From positions 226,537,415 through 226,601,414 of the forward strand of contig NC_081410.1 in NCBI RefSeq assembly GCF_030272615.1: a DNA stretch of 64,000 nt, given 5' to 3'. The notes beneath the pieces are model-generated. The model was not told where the DNA came from. It made no database searches and worked only from the letters and a program-made list of their open reading frames with translations. Positions 1 to 12,382 of this stretch are shown piece after piece. A program made the position numbers and the translations under genes. The stretch is from Cryptomeria japonica. Taxonomy: Eukaryota > Streptophyta > Pinopsida > Cupressales > Cupressaceae. The number at the start of each line of letters is the position of its first letter. Position 1 is the first letter of the stretch.

Positions 1-53
1 GGGATTTCTCTTCTGAAAATAGTTGCCAGTGGATTAGAAGTGTTAGCTGCCAT
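1..53 (-). CDS. N-terminus of a Ty1/Copia gag (partial, runs off the left edge)
   Basis: Reading the minus strand from position 53, an ATG opens a frame of 17 codons (MAANTSNPLA...) to the window edge. It lies about 45 bases after a primer binding site and an LTR end, which is where a Copia gag starts. The better preserved Copia in this window (start codon 5504) has the same layout, with its ATG about 50 bases after the primer site. The fragment is too short for a domain call, so the assignment rests on position. No stop is visible in the part that can be read. Confidence 0.5.
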   Translation of the reverse strand, partial: MAANTSNPLATIFRREI

Positions 54-98
54 ATGATCTACCTCAAGCGGTTAAGCTTTTACAAAAGAAGACCAAAG

Positions 99-109
99 AT
101 CTGATACCA
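99..109 (-). other. Primer binding site of the left-edge Copia element
   Basis: On the minus strand the sequence TGGTATCAGATC follows two bases after the LTR end. It differs at one base from the usual initiator-Met tRNA complement TGGTATCAGAGC. This fixes the LTR at 112-1315 as the 5' LTR of a minus-strand element. Confidence 0.75.
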
Positions 110-111
110 AT

Positions 112-1315
112 TGTTAGGATAACCGGTGAACAACTGAGGGGGGAGGGTGAATCAGTTGTTAACAAATTATAACATTTAATCCACTTAATAACCATTAACC
201 AGATTAAGTACTGGTAAAGTAGAAATAGATATCGGTAAACAATACAACTTAATAATTAAACAAGTAATCAATGCAAAGAAACCATACCACATAACACCAT
301 GATTTGTACGTGGAAAACCTAGAAAGGGAAAAACCACAGTGGGAAGCCTACCCACAGTTAGATGACACTTCTATAAAAAGTATGTGATACAATGAGGGGC
401 CTGCACATACAGGAAGGAACATTGCCTAGAGCGTACTGCTCATTACAAAAGAGTCTCACTGACTATAGAGAGGCAACAACCATCTCAAGATAAATGGGCA
501 ACAATCCAATAGAGTGAACTACCAGAGACAACATCTACCATGCCTGATTATAGTTTCGATTAAGCTCAATACCGGAGGCCTTTGACCTCTTCCTTAATTC
601 CAATTCAATCACCTATGATCGACCAAATCTCCTTCGCATATGATATTGCATTCCAAGACCATGACCAACCCTAAGGCCTAAACCAATTAGGTTGGCCACC
701 TAAAAGATATTACAATAAGACCATTACATAAATCCATATTACAATGATATGCTATGTCGGCTTAAGACCAAAACAACAATAACAAATCCATAAAACATCC
801 TGAAACATCCCAGTAACGTGTAGAGTACATGTTAACATGATACTGGTCCATAACCTAGATAGGTACCAGACCTATTCTGGGTCCACCATGCCAAAACAAT
901 ATCTTCAAGTAGTTGAAGCACGATCAAAGAACATCTTCAACATCCTGAAATCCATGTAGAAGCTGCACCAACACCACTTATGCATCATGTCAAGATTCCT
1001 CAGTGAGAGCTCTGTCGATAAAGCCTTAAGCTAGTGTCAGCAAGGGTTTACTAGAGTGTATGATAGCATCTGATTACCAAGTCAATACAATCTGACCAAG
1101 ATATTCTCCAGAAGCATGTACCACATGTAACCAATCACATTCCATAGATCCAAACATACCGGAAGTGTCCAACAGATAGTCTTTTTTGCCGGTAACACTA
1201 GATCTTCTACCGATAACCAAAACCTGTCTGTTGGTAACCAACCATAACAACTAGTGTTGACATCAATGAAAAAAGTCAATGCAACACATAATCAATTTAT
1301 CTAATAATACCAACA
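112..1315 (-). repeat. 5' LTR of a minus-strand Copia element (about 1.2 kb)
   Basis: The plus strand begins TGTTAGGATAACC at 112 and ends AATACCAACA at 1315, so on the minus strand the LTR runs TGTTGG...TAACA. A primer site lies directly to the left, so the internal region is left of the window. Near its 3' end is a 9-bp inverted repeat (129-137 and 152-160) around a G-rich tract, shared with the LTRs at 23294 and 38852. A motif near 310-350 (cgtggaaaacc, aaaaaccacagtggg) also recurs in the other Copia LTRs of the window. The right-hand target duplication would be CCACA; its partner is outside the window. Confidence 0.8.
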
Positions 1316-2172
1316 CCACACTCTTCACTCTGCACTTTGGATCACCTCTCACAAGATTTGCACTTTACAATTTTTTCAATCAAAATATTTTGTATGAACT
1401 CAAAACACTTTGATACTCTCTCTGTTGTCACCTTCAGGTGTTTCCTTAATCAAAGAAATCATAGATCTCAGTAGATTTCAAATTCAAATCTTCCCGCTCT
1501 TTCTCTGCATGCCCTGCAACAATTCTGCCAACTACTCATCCAAATCTGCCACTGCATGCCCCAAAAATAGCAATTTCTGGGTCAAGTTCAGTCTTTTAAA
1601 TGTGAACTAGAAAATTTGTAGATAATCATGGCTTAAATGCATGATGAATGAGGTTGACCTCACCAACCTTTAGTTTGGCGTAGACACAAACTCACCAACT
1701 CACCTTTTTCCATTGCAACTATGTAACCGATCACCGCTCTGAGATTTACGGTGACAACCTATCTTCCTTCTGCTTCACCGGTCTACCGATATACCACTAT
1801 GTTCTCCACTACCGATTTGCGGTACTTCCATCAAGCCTCTTTTCTTGTTTGCCAATGAGGTTCTAGTTTGTATAGGACCTCAAGACTTATTTCCTAAGTC
1901 ACCTTCTGTGACTTCATCATCAAAATAGCCAACTTGAAGATCTGACCTTAACAGTGATCTTCTTGAATGACATATTGGCTAGCTTAGTCTATCTTCCCTT
2001 GAACCAATTGAACCTTGATCATCTATCTCAGATGCTGCTTCAATGTTGTTTGCAAGCCATCACCTTTTCTACTGATATACACCACTCCACTGGTCAGTGT
2101 TAGTCATCAATGACAAATATCAGCTAATATACCAGTTCACTGAATTAACCGGTTTACTCAATATCAATAATG
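1316..2172. other. Unassigned stretch between two retroelements
   Basis: There is no credible coding region. Homology to the Ty3 reverse transcriptase starts abruptly at about 2173, so this stretch either replaced the 5' half of that element or was inserted into it. Near 2105-2130 it has a 'catcaatgacaaa' phrase like those near the start of the Copia LTRs. It could therefore be an older, broken minus-strand Copia LTR, but I could not fix its ends. Confidence 0.35.
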
Positions 2173-3938
2173 GCAGCATCCTTTGCCTAGGATGGATGAC
2201 ATAATGGACTATTTGAGTGGAGCAAAATACTTTACAAAGATAGATTTTAAGATTGGATATCATCAGATCAAGATCAGAGAAGGTGATGAGTGGAAGACAA
2301 CATTTAAGACAAATGAAGGACTGTATGAATGGTTGGTGATGCCTTTTGGATTGACTAATGCACCTAGTAATTTCATGAGGTTGATGAATGAGGTATTGAA
2401 GAAATTATTAGGTAAGTTTTTTGTTGTGTATTTGGATGACATTCTAGTTTTTAGTAAGAAAAAAGAGGAGCATTTGTTGCAGTTAAGACAAGTTTTGCAG
2501 AGGTTGAGAGAAGAGAAGTTGCTGATAAATATTAAGAAGTGTACTTTCATGAAGGATGAGTTAGTCTATTTGAGATTTGTGATATCTGAGGATGGTTTGA
2601 AGATGGAACCTAAGAAAGTGAAAGCAATTGTTGAATAGCCACCAGAAAGCATTAGAGAGGTAAGACCATTTCATGGATTGGCTAGTTTTTATCGGAAGTT
2701 TATCAGAAATTTCAGTTCAGTTTGTAACCCTATGACTGAGACCATGAGAGGAGATCGGAAGGAATTCAAGTGGACCACCGAAGAAAACAAGTGTTTTGAA
2801 CTATTGAAGCATAAAGTGACCGAGTAACCTATGTTAGCTTTACTGGATTTCAACAAAGTATGTCAAGTAGATTGTGATGCTAGTGGAACAACAATAGGAG
2901 CAGTTTTGAGTCAAGAAGGGAGAGCAGTAGCCTATTTCATTGAGAAATTGAATGATGTCCAAAGTTGATATTTAGTGTATGATCAGGAGTTTTATGCCAT
3001 AGTTCAAGCCTTGAAGAAGTGGAGACATTACTTGTTGCCTAAGGAGTTTGTGTTGTATATAGATCATCAAGCTTTGCAGTATTTGAACAGTCAGAGTAAG
3101 TTGAATCAGAGACATATGTGATGGGTAGAATTCTTGTAGAGTTACACCTTTGTGTTGAAGCATATAAGTGGGAAATATAACAAAGTTTCTAATGCATTGA
3201 GTAGGAGAAGGAATTTGTTGACGAAGATGAGAGTGATAGTATTAGGATTTGAAGATTTAAAGACCTTGTATGATGATGACCCAGATTTTGCAGAAACTTA
3301 GAAAGAATGTAGAGAACTAGTTATGGTAGATAGAAGAAAGTGGCTGGATTACTTCATTCAGGATGGGATGTTATTCAGAGGAGTTCACTTGTGCATACCT
3401 AAGAGTTCTATGGGGGATAATCTGATAAAGGAGAAACACAGTGGAGATTTAGCAAGACATTTTAGCATTGATAAAATAGTAGCATTGGTGAGTGAGCATT
3501 ACTTTTGGCTCTAGATCTATAAGGATGTTAAGAGATATGTGCAGAGTTGTAGAGTTTGTCAAGTTGCAAAGGGTAGTAGTCAAAATGTGGGATTGTATAA
3601 ACCTTTGATAGTACCGGTAAGACCTTGGGAGGATATAAGCATGGATTTTGTATTTGGATTGCCTAAGACACCAAGAGGGAATGATTCTATATTTGTGGTA
3701 GTAGATAGATTCTCAAAGATGGCTCATTTCATACGTTGTAAGAAGACATCAAATGAATTGCATGTAGTAGACCTATTTTTCAAGGAAGTTGTGAGATTGC
3801 ATGGATTACCTAAGAGAATAGTTTCAGACAAAGACACTAAGTTTGTTGGCTATTTTTGGAGAACACTTTGGAAGAATATGAAGATAGATTTGAAGTTCAG
3901 TTCTACTTTTCATCCATAGATTGATGGACAGACAAAAC
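2173..3938 (+). pseudogene. Ty3/Gypsy pol fragment: RT, RNase H, integrase N-terminal half
   Basis: This is the left part of a decayed chromodomain Ty3/Gypsy polyprotein in one frame with several stops and no clear frameshift. The order is: RT palm (MPFGLTNAP, then the catalytic YLDDIL at about 2430), RT thumb, RNase H (about 2840-3230, with [13 protein letters not shown] and the DHQAL region), integrase zinc-binding part, and integrase core with MDFVFGLP and SDKDTKF carrying the first two catalytic Asp. The 5' half (gag, protease, RT fingers) is missing: homology to the sister copy at 18224-20858 begins at 2173. Stops sit at TGG, CAA, CGA and CAG positions of the sister copy or family. The frame breaks off at 3938 where a Copia element is inserted; the rest resumes at 11586. 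Confidence 0.9.
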
Positions 3939-5438
3939 TTTTGGCATTTTCAGTAGAAGAGAGATTGTTGATATTCATTAAGGATATTGAGAAGGTTGTT
4001 GAAGGTTATTGATATAACAGAAAAAGGATGATAACTATCTTTATAACATTATTTTGTCATTCATGTCAAGAAATTGATTTTCTGATTTAGTATGATGTTG
4101 CCATATCTCGAGGAGATTGATTTGATGAGTATTAAGTGGTCGGTAAGTGACACAGAAAGAATGTGATGAATAAGGGGAGAAATAAGTTATTCAATGGGAA
4201 ACTATTACCGAGTTAGACAATGATGAGATCATGATGTTTAGATTGTTTTGATATCCTATAGATGTTGATTGTAAGGTTAATACTATACTATGTGACCGAG
4301 CAAAAAACCTAGTCGGTAAACCCTAAGGTTATCGTTATTAGTTAATGAAGGCGGAATGTCTATAGAGTAAAGTTTAGTATTTACTGAGTTGCAATTGAGT
4401 TATGACAGAACGCATTGGATGAATACAAGCATTATTTAATGAAGGACAATGATGAGCTAGAGTTGTTTAAATGATTGGTATGCTTTGCATGAAGTTTGTT
4501 AAGGATCTATGGCAATAGAAGATTGGCAGGAAGATCTACAACGCAGATTGAACCACAATAACCTTGTACAAGTTCCAAGAAAGGGATGCAAGTCCCTAGG
4601 CAAGGTAAAACATTTTCAGATCGAAGGGTACATTGAACCTAGTCAAGATTGATGATCTGACGGCTAAGATTGATCATGGGAAATGTGATCAAGGAAATTA
4701 AGTGGTTAGAATTGTTTATAAATAAGGAATTGTTGATAAACAATGTATGCGGCCAAATGTAAGCACATGGATGCTACATAGTGATTACCGAGCACAAAAG
4801 CTTGAAGACCTATTTGAATAACAAAGTAGGAAGCCCAACAGAGGGACAAGATAAGTCCTATGACTAGATTGTTTTGAGCAAATAAGAATCTGCTTTAGCA
4901 TTTTAGATGTGAAGTTGTAGATATATTTATTAATGTTGTTTATTCTGAATAACAGAGAAATCTCTTAACCGAGTGGACTTAACAGTCTTATTTGTAAACC
5001 CTCTAGCAAGGTAACATTCTAAATGAGTGTTTGAAATCCTTTGACAAGGTCACTTCTAACAAAGTGAAGATCCTAACAGATCTGAGGGAAATCCCTTAAC
5101 CGGGTCACATCTATCAACGTGTTTGTAATCTTTAACAAGATTTGCTTTTAACCGAGCATACTCTAGAAGAGTATATTTCTTAGTGGGTCCAAAATCCCAT
5201 AGTGGTTTTTCCCTATTTGGGTTTCCATGTTAAATCTAGTGTTATATGTGTTATGATGATTATGTGTTTATGAGTTTGCATTTTTAGCAGTTTTTGGTTA
5301 TATTGCTGAAGTATATGTTACCGAGGTTGAATCTATTGATTTTATGGAAGATTAAGTTTGTATGATTCACCCCCCCCCGTCCTCTCATCTTGTTAGCTAT
5401 TGGTATCAGTACTTTACATTTAGTATCAAAACTTAACA
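3939..5438 (+). repeat. 5' LTR of the Copia element
   Basis: This copy matches 10088-11585 almost base for base with scattered substitutions. It ends ...AACTTAACA just before the primer site. It has a TATAAATA box near 4717 and a C-homopolymer near 5370. The motif 'gtggtttttcccta...gggtttcca' near 5200 is shared with the other Copia LTRs. Confidence 0.92.
4717..4724 (+). promoter_or_regulatory. Probable TATA box of the Copia LTR
   Basis: TATAAATA sits in mid-LTR and is repeated at the same place in the 3' LTR (about 10869). This is the usual position for the U3 promoter of plant LTR elements. Assigned by motif and position only. Confidence 0.5.
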
Positions 5439-5440
5439 AT

Positions 5441-5452
5441 TGGTATCTGAGC
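5441..5452 (+). other. Primer binding site of the Copia element
   Basis: TGGTATCTGAGC lies two bases after the LTR end and differs by one base from the initiator-Met tRNA complement. Confidence 0.85.
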
Positions 5453-5503
5453 TTTGGACTCCGGAAGAAAAAGTTTAAAGGTACTTGAGGCAAAGATCCG
5501 AAG

Positions 5504-8500
5504 ATGTATAAAAGGGATACACCAAAGCTGAACAAGTTAAGTTTCTCCACATGGCAGAAAAGGATGAAGCTGCATTTATCAGGAATTGGAGAATATGCAA
5601 CATATTATCTGGAGAATGATTACATTGCACCGAGCACCAACCCAATGACCTTGGAAGAGATAAAGGCAAAGCAAGAACATATTCAAGCTATGATTGAAAT
5701 AACATCAGCATTGACCAACTTAGAGTTTAATGACCTAGAAGGCTGTAATGATGCAAAAACAATGTGGACTAAGCTCATATATGTGTATGGCGGTGATGAA
5801 CATGTTCAAAGAGCAAAAGTAGATAGTCTAAGAGGACAACTTGAATCCATGAGAATGAATGAAGGTGAGAACATAACCCAATACAGTACAAGGTTAAAAG
5901 AGACTGTCAATCAAATTAAAGGAGCGAGAGGAACTATTGAAGAAAAGGATATAACAAGTAAGTTGTTGAGAAACCTTCTACCTACTTATGCCATTTGAGT
6001 CTTTGCAATCAATGAATTAAGGTCTGCACCTAACATGCCAGCTTCTTTGGATGCTACAATTGGTAAGCTACATGCATTTGAGTTAAGTAATTTTGATAAC
6101 AATGGGTCTTTGGTAAATAAAGTAGAATCTGCATTCAGTTCTTTTCATATTGGTGAATCTGATGATTATAATAATAGAATGAGTAAGTACTCTGAAGGGA
6201 ATCACAGTGGAGCAAGTGAAAGATTTCGCAAGAACATGGAAGAAGTACACAAACTGTATGAGGAAATCAAGAAGCAAGAAGAGTTTGAAGCATTATTAGC
6301 CAGAAGGTTACCGAGAGGAAAAAGTAAGTATAAAGGAAAGCTACCTTTTAAATGTTTAAATTGTGATAAAATAGGACATATGGCTTCTAACTATCCTGAC
6401 AAAGAATCCAATGAAAAGAGAGAATACCGAGATAATAGGCAGAAAGGCAACGAATACAGAGGACATCGAGACTTCAAAAGGAGAGACAGAAAGACATGCC
6501 TAGTAGCTGATGATGAATCCAACGATGACAAATCTGATGAAACAGACACAGAGGAAGTTATTTATGTGGCTATTAAAGATGGATCTGATGAAGAAAGGTA
6601 TGAATAAAAAGCCCTAGTATCTCACATATATAATAATGATTCTTGGGTCATAGATAGTGGATGCTCACATCACATGACAGGTGATAAACATAAGTTTGTT
6701 AAATTAGAAGACTATGATGGAGGCTATGTAAGATTTGGTAATGATGCACCATGTCCGGTGAAAGGTAAAGGATCTATAAAACTTCTTGACAATGCTAAAT
6801 GTGATGATGTATACTGGGTTGAAGGTTTGAAATACAATTTGTTGAGTGTAGCACAACTAAACAATACAGGATACCAAATAGAATTTCAGAAAGGAATTGT
6901 CAAAGTTCATGACAAGCATGGAAAGTTAGCTGCTACCGGGACACAAACAAAAGGTAATAAATTTCATCTTGACTCAACTCGGAACAAGTGTCTTTATGCA
7001 AAGATAGATAATACCTGGTTATGGCATAAAAGGTTTTGTCATGTAAATTTTTATAATTTGATCAAAATAAGTAAGAAGCACTGAGTAAGAGGTCTACCAA
7101 GTCTGAAAAAACCTAAGAATGCTATGTGCCGAGGATGCTAGATGGGTAAGATGACAAGATCAATCTTTACAAGTAAGTCCTACACTTCTAAAGGAATTTT
7201 AGATCTAGTACACAATGATCTTTGTGGTCCCATGAAAGTTCAAAGTTATTATGGTGATAACTATTTCATATTATTTGTGGATGATTACTTAAGGATGATG
7301 TCAGTTATGTTTTTAAAAGAAAAATCAGAAGCTTTTCAAATGTTCAAATGGTACAAGACAAGAGTTGAAAATGAAATAGGAAGACAACTGAAATGTCTTA
7401 GATCTGATAGAGGAGGAGAGTTCACTTCTGATGAATTTAACTTATACTGCAATGATCATGGTATAAAAAGACAAGTATCTGCACTGAGAACACCTCAACA
7501 AAATGGGATAGCCGAGAGAAGAAACAGATCAATTGTAGATTGTACCAGAACCCTGATGATAGAAAAGAGGGTACCTCAAACATTTTGGAAAGAAGCAATC
7601 AACACTGTAGTTTACACCCTGAACCAAGTTCAACTAAAGAAAGGAATTATGAAGACACCATATGAGATCTAGTATGACAAGAAACCTAATGTAAGTTATT
7701 TTAAAATCTTTGGAAGTAAATGCTATGTTCACAAAGATGACAGAAATGGAAAGTTTGATCAACAAAGTGAAGAAGTAACATTTCTTGGTTATTCTTCTAG
7801 AAGTAAAGCATTTAAATGTTTGATCAAATCATCTAACAAAATCGTAGAAAGTGCAAATGTGAAAATTGATGAATTTGCAGAAAGAAATGATGAAGGAAAT
7901 TCCAAAGAACCAGAAGATTATGAAGAATTTGTTTATGTTCAACCAAGAAGTCCTACCGAGAAAGCTGCTGAAGAAAATGAAGAGAATGTCTAGTTACCGA
8001 GTGATGAAGAAGACCATACAGAACCTACCGAGCCTATATTAGCCAAATATGTCAGAAGATATGATGCATCAAGTCAGATTATAGGAGATAAGGATGATCT
8101 AGTGATGACAAGGAACAAATTAAGACAAAACACATGTCTCATATCTGAATTTGAACCGAGAATAGTAAAAGAGGCATTTAACAGTGAAGATTGGGTAAAT
8201 GATGTGACAAAAGAGATTGATCAAATCAAGAAGAATGACACATGGACACTGATCCCAAGACCGAAGGACAAAAATGTAATCGGTACTAAGTGGATTTTTA
8301 GAAACAAGCTAACTGAAAAAGGTGAGGTCATTCACAACAAAGCAAGACTAGTTTGTAAAGGTTATGCTCAAGAAGAAGGAATAGATTATGGTGAGACCTT
8401 TGCACCTGTGGCTAGACTTGAGGGAGTAAGAACATTGTTGGCATATGTTGCTTTCAAAAATTTCAAGGTATATCAAATGGATGTTAAATCTGCTTTTTTA

Positions 8501-9691
8501 AATGGTATACTAGAAGAAGAAGTTTACATTGAACAACTTGAAGGATTTGTTGAAGACAAGAGTAAAGATCAGGTATGTAAACTAAACAAAGCTTTATATG
8601 GTCTGAAACAAGCATCTAGAGAATGGTATGAGAGACTGCACTCTTATTTGATCAAAATTGGTTTTATAAGGACAAGTGAAAACAACAACATGTACATGAA
8701 GAGTGATGAGGACAATGGAATACTGATCTCAGCCATATTTGTTGATGATATTATATTTTGTGGTAATGACTCCTTATGCAAGAACTTTGGAAATGAAATG
8801 AGCAAAGAATTTGAGATGTCACTAATCGGTGAAATAAAGTATTTTATAGGTTTACAGATACTGCAAATGAAAGATGAGATCTTCATTACTCAATCCAAGT
8901 ACATAAAGGAAATCTTGAAGAAATTTGGAATGGAGGATTCTAAACCAGTAAGTACTCCTATGACTACTAACTGTAAACTATCAAAGAATGATGAATCTAC
9001 ATCTGTTGATGAGACACTTTACCGATCTATGATTGAGAAGCTGCAATATGTTGTGCATAGTAGACCGAATATAGCACATGTAGTAGGTATTGTTGCAAGA
9101 TTTTCTACAGATCCCAAGGAAACTCATATGACAACAATCAAGAGAATTTTTAGATACCTGAGAGGCACTGAAGATTATGGCTTAGTATATGAAAAGAGGA
9201 ATAATTTTGATTTAAAAGTTTATACTGATGTTGATTGGGCAGGCCACATAGATGATAGGAAAAGCACAAGTGGTGGAGCTTTCTTTTTGGGAGAAAGACT
9301 AGTAAGTTGGCTTAGCAAGAAACAAGGATGTATCTCACAGTCAACAGTAGAAGTTGAATATGTTGCTGCAGCATTGAATTGTACCAATATAGCATGGATC
9401 AAACAACTGTTGGAAGGTATAAATGAGAAAGTTACCGAGCCAGTAACTATGTTCTGTGATAATACTGGTGCCATTAACATTTCAAAGAATCCAGTGATGC
9501 ACTCTAAGACAAAGCATATCTCTATAAAGTATCATTATCTCAGAGAAGAAGTTCAAGAGAAGAAAGTTGTGCTGGAATATATCAGTTCAAAGGAGCAATT
9601 AGCAGACATCTTCACAAAGCCACTGCCAAGGGACACTTTTGAGTATCTCAGAAGTAAGTTAGGGGTCCCACCCCTATCTTCTACTCACTGA
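5504..9691 (+). pseudogene. Ty1/Copia gag-pol polyprotein, one frame with six nonsense codons
   Basis: The whole polyprotein (about 1,396 codons) stays in one frame from the ATG at 5504 to TGA after 9688. Gag runs to about 6600. Its zinc knuckle reads CLNCDKIGHMASNY, so the last Cys of CCHC has become Tyr. Protease follows with WVIDSGCSHHM, then the GAG-pre-integrase motif LWHKRFCHVN, integrase (HNDLCGPM, LRSDRGGEF, PQQNGIAERR, all three catalytic acids visible), RT ([12 protein letters not shown], catalytic FVDDIIF) and RNase H ([16 protein letters not shown]). In-frame stops are at 5996 TGA, 6605 TAA, 7082 TGA, 7139 TAG, 7670 TAG and 7991 TAG; at least two TAG look like former Gln CAG and one like Trp. 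The RT to RNase H part (8102-9691) is fully open. Not functional as it stands, but decayed by point changes only. Confidence 0.95.
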
Positions 9692-10075
9692 CAGAGTTCG
9701 ATGAAAGCATCAATTCGATGAATCTATAAAATATTATATGTGGATTGATGTTGATTTACGCACTTTAGAAGGTTTTCTAAAGCTGTGCAGGAAATAGTGA
9801 ATAGAGACAAGTTGCTCTGACCGAGACTAAGATGATACACAACAAGGCAAATCACTTCATAGAGGAAGAAATCATGATTTAGTTCTTTTACTTTTTGGCA
9901 TTGTTGTCAAAGGGGGAGAAGACTAAATGGTAAAATCCTAAATGAAGAAGATAACAAAAGACTAATGACAAGAGGGAGAAGACTTTCAGAAGAAGTCTAA
10001 CAACAATCTAAATCTGAATCAATTTGAATATCTTGTTGGTATTACCATTTACAAGTTGGTTTTGCCATCAATGCC
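9692..10075 (+). other. Copia 3' untranslated leader to the polypurine tract
   Basis: Noncoding sequence between the end of pol and the polypurine tract. It has several purine-rich 'gggagaag' and 'agggggag' phrases (9909-9981) that resemble extra copies of the tract. Confidence 0.6.
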
Positions 10076-10087
10076 AAAGGGGGAGAT
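10076..10087 (+). other. Polypurine tract of the Copia element
   Basis: AAAGGGGGAGAT abuts the TGTTGG start of the 3' LTR and marks plus-strand priming. Confidence 0.85.
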
Positions 10088-11585
10088 TGTTGGCATTTTC
10101 AATAGAAGAGAGATTGTTGATATTCATTAAGGATATTGAGAAGGTTGTTGAAGATTATTGATATAACTGAAAAAGGATGATAACTATCTTTATAACATTA
10201 TTTTGGCATTGATGTCAAGAAATTGATTTTTTGATTCAGTATGATGTTGCCATATCTTGAGGAGATTGATTTGATGAGTATTAAGTGGTCGGTAAGTGAC
10301 ACAGAAAGAATGTGATGAATAAGGGGAGAAATAAGTTATTCAATGGGCAACTATTACCGAGTTAGACAATAATGAGATCATGATGTTTAGATTGTTTTGA
10401 TATCCTATAGATGTTGTTGATTGTAAGGTTAATACTATATTATGTCACCGAGCAAAGAACCTAGTCGGTAAACCCTAAGGTTATCGTTATCGGTTAATGA
10501 AGGCAGAATGTCTACCGAGTAAAGTTTAGTATTTACCGACTTGCAACCGAGTTATGACAGAGCGCATTGGATGAATACAAGCATTATTTAATGAAGGACA
10601 ATGATGAGCTGGAGTTGTTTAAATGATTGGTATGCCGCGCATGAAGTTTGTTAAGGATCAATGGCAATAGAAGATCGACAGGAAGATCTATAGCGCAGAT
10701 TGAACCACAATAACCTTGTGCAAGTTCCAAGAAAGGGATGCAAGTCCCTAGGCAAGGTAAAACATTTTCAGATCGAAGGGTACATTGAACCTAGTCAAGA
10801 TTGATGATTTGACGGCTAAGATTGATCATGGGAAATGTGATCAAGGAGATTAAGCGGTTAGAATTGTTTATAAATAAGGATTTGTTGATAAACAATGTAT
10901 GTGGGCAAATGTAAGCACAAGGATGCTACATAGTGATTACCGAGCATAGAAGCTTGAAGACCTATTTGAATAATAGAGTAGGAAGCCCAGCAGAGGGACA
11001 AGATAAGTCCTATGACTAGATTGCTTTGAGCAAATAAGAATTTGCTTTAGCATTTTAGATGTGAAGTTGCAGATATATTTATTACTATTGTTTATTCTGA
11101 ATAACAGAGAAATCTCTTAACCGAGTGAACTTAACAGTCTTATTTGTAAACCCTCTAGCAAGGTAACATTCTAAATGAGTGTTTGAAATCCTTTGACAAG
11201 GTCACTTCTAACAAAGTGAAGATCCTAACAGATCTGAGGGAAATCCCTTAACCGGGTCACATCTAGCAATGTGTTTGTAATCTTTAACAAGATTTGCTTT
11301 TAACTGAGCATACTCTAGAAGAGTATATTTCTTAGTGGGTCTGAAATCCCACAGTGGTTTTTCTCTATTTGGGTTTCCACGTTAAATCTAGTGTTATATC
11401 TGTTATGATGATTGTGTGTTTATGAGTTTGCATGTTTAGCAGTTTTTGGTTATATTGCTGAAGTATATGTTACCAAGGTTGAATCTGTTGATTTTATGGA
11501 AGATTAAGTTTGTATGATTCACCCCCCCCTTTCATCTTGTTAGCTATTGGCATTAGTACTTTACATTTAGTATTAGAACTTAACA
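10088..11585 (+). repeat. 3' LTR of the Copia element
   Basis: Runs TGTTGGCATTTTC...ACTTAACA and is the partner of 3939-5438. A shorter C-tract near 11520 and a few indels separate the two copies. Confidence 0.93.
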
Positions 11586-12351
11586 AAAAGTTGTTAATTG
11601 GAGCTTGGGAAACTTGTTGAGATGTTTAGTTGGAGATAAAACCGGAAGTTGAGATTTGATCCTTGCACAAGCAGAGTTTGCCTACAACAATTCAGTGAAT
11701 AGAATTACCGAAAGAACACCTTTTGAGATTGTTATCGGAGTACATCCTAGATATATATCAGAATTGAGAGACATTAGCAGTGAAGACTGGAGAAGTTCGA
11801 AAGCAGAAGACTTTGTACATCACATGGCATCATTGCATATTCAGGTTAAGTAGCATTTGGAAGACATGAACAACAAGTATAAGGAGAAGGAGAAGGCATA
11901 TGAGAAGAGGTTACATAAGGAATTTGAAGTTGGCAATGAAGTGATGGTATATCTGAGAAAAGAGAGATTCCTGGTTGGAACTTATAACAAGTTACAGATG
12001 AAGAAGTTTGGACCTTACAAGATTTTGAGGAAGTTCAGTTTTGGAAATGCATATGAAGTGGAGTCACCTAATAGTCTAAGTATTTCAACTATGTTTAACA
12101 TTGCAGATCTTCATGAGTATCATGAAAAAGAATTCAGTGAAGACAATATTGCATACTTTGAGAAACAGTTGCCCCAAAAGGAACCAGATCAGATTGAAGA
12201 GATTTTGGACAGTAGGATTGGGCATAGTACCTAGAGCAGTTAGTAGAAGGAGTATCTTGTGAAGTGGAAGGACATACCAGTTGAAGATTCATCTTGGATT
12301 TCATAGGCAGAGGTAGACTGCCTTGGTTTTCCTCTGACTCTGACAAAGTGA
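11586..12351 (+). pseudogene. Ty3/Gypsy pol fragment: integrase C-terminal half and chromodomain
   Basis: This continues the integrase broken at 3938. It shows AQAEFAYNNSVNR and PFEIV, a lysine-rich linker, and the integrase C-terminal motif LQMKKFGPYKILRK at about 11990-12030. A chromodomain follows at about 12190-12345 (IEEILDSRIG, then KEYLVKWKDI and EDSSWIS), which makes this a chromovirus. Stops include TAG at 11851, after RIGHST, and within the chromodomain, mostly at Gln positions. The frame ends at TGA 12349. The first codons carry Lys where the catalytic Glu of DGQTE is expected, exactly at the Copia target site. Confidence 0.9.
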
Positions 12352-12382
12352 GAGGCTCACTTTTTCAATAAACTTGGATGTC

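Larger units (their letters stand above)
3939..11585 (+). mobile_element. Nearly complete Ty1/Copia retrotransposon nested in a Ty3 integrase gene
   Basis: The element is 7.6 kb with two LTRs of about 1.5 kb, a primer site at 5441, one polyprotein frame and a polypurine tract at 10076. Flanking bases are AAAAC on the left (3934-3938) and AAAAG on the right (11586-11590), a 5-bp target duplication with one mismatch. Joining the flanks restores continuous Ty3 integrase coding sequence, which independently proves the insertion. The left terminus reads TTTTGG where the 3' LTR has TGTTGG, a point change in the terminal TG. Confidence 0.93.
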
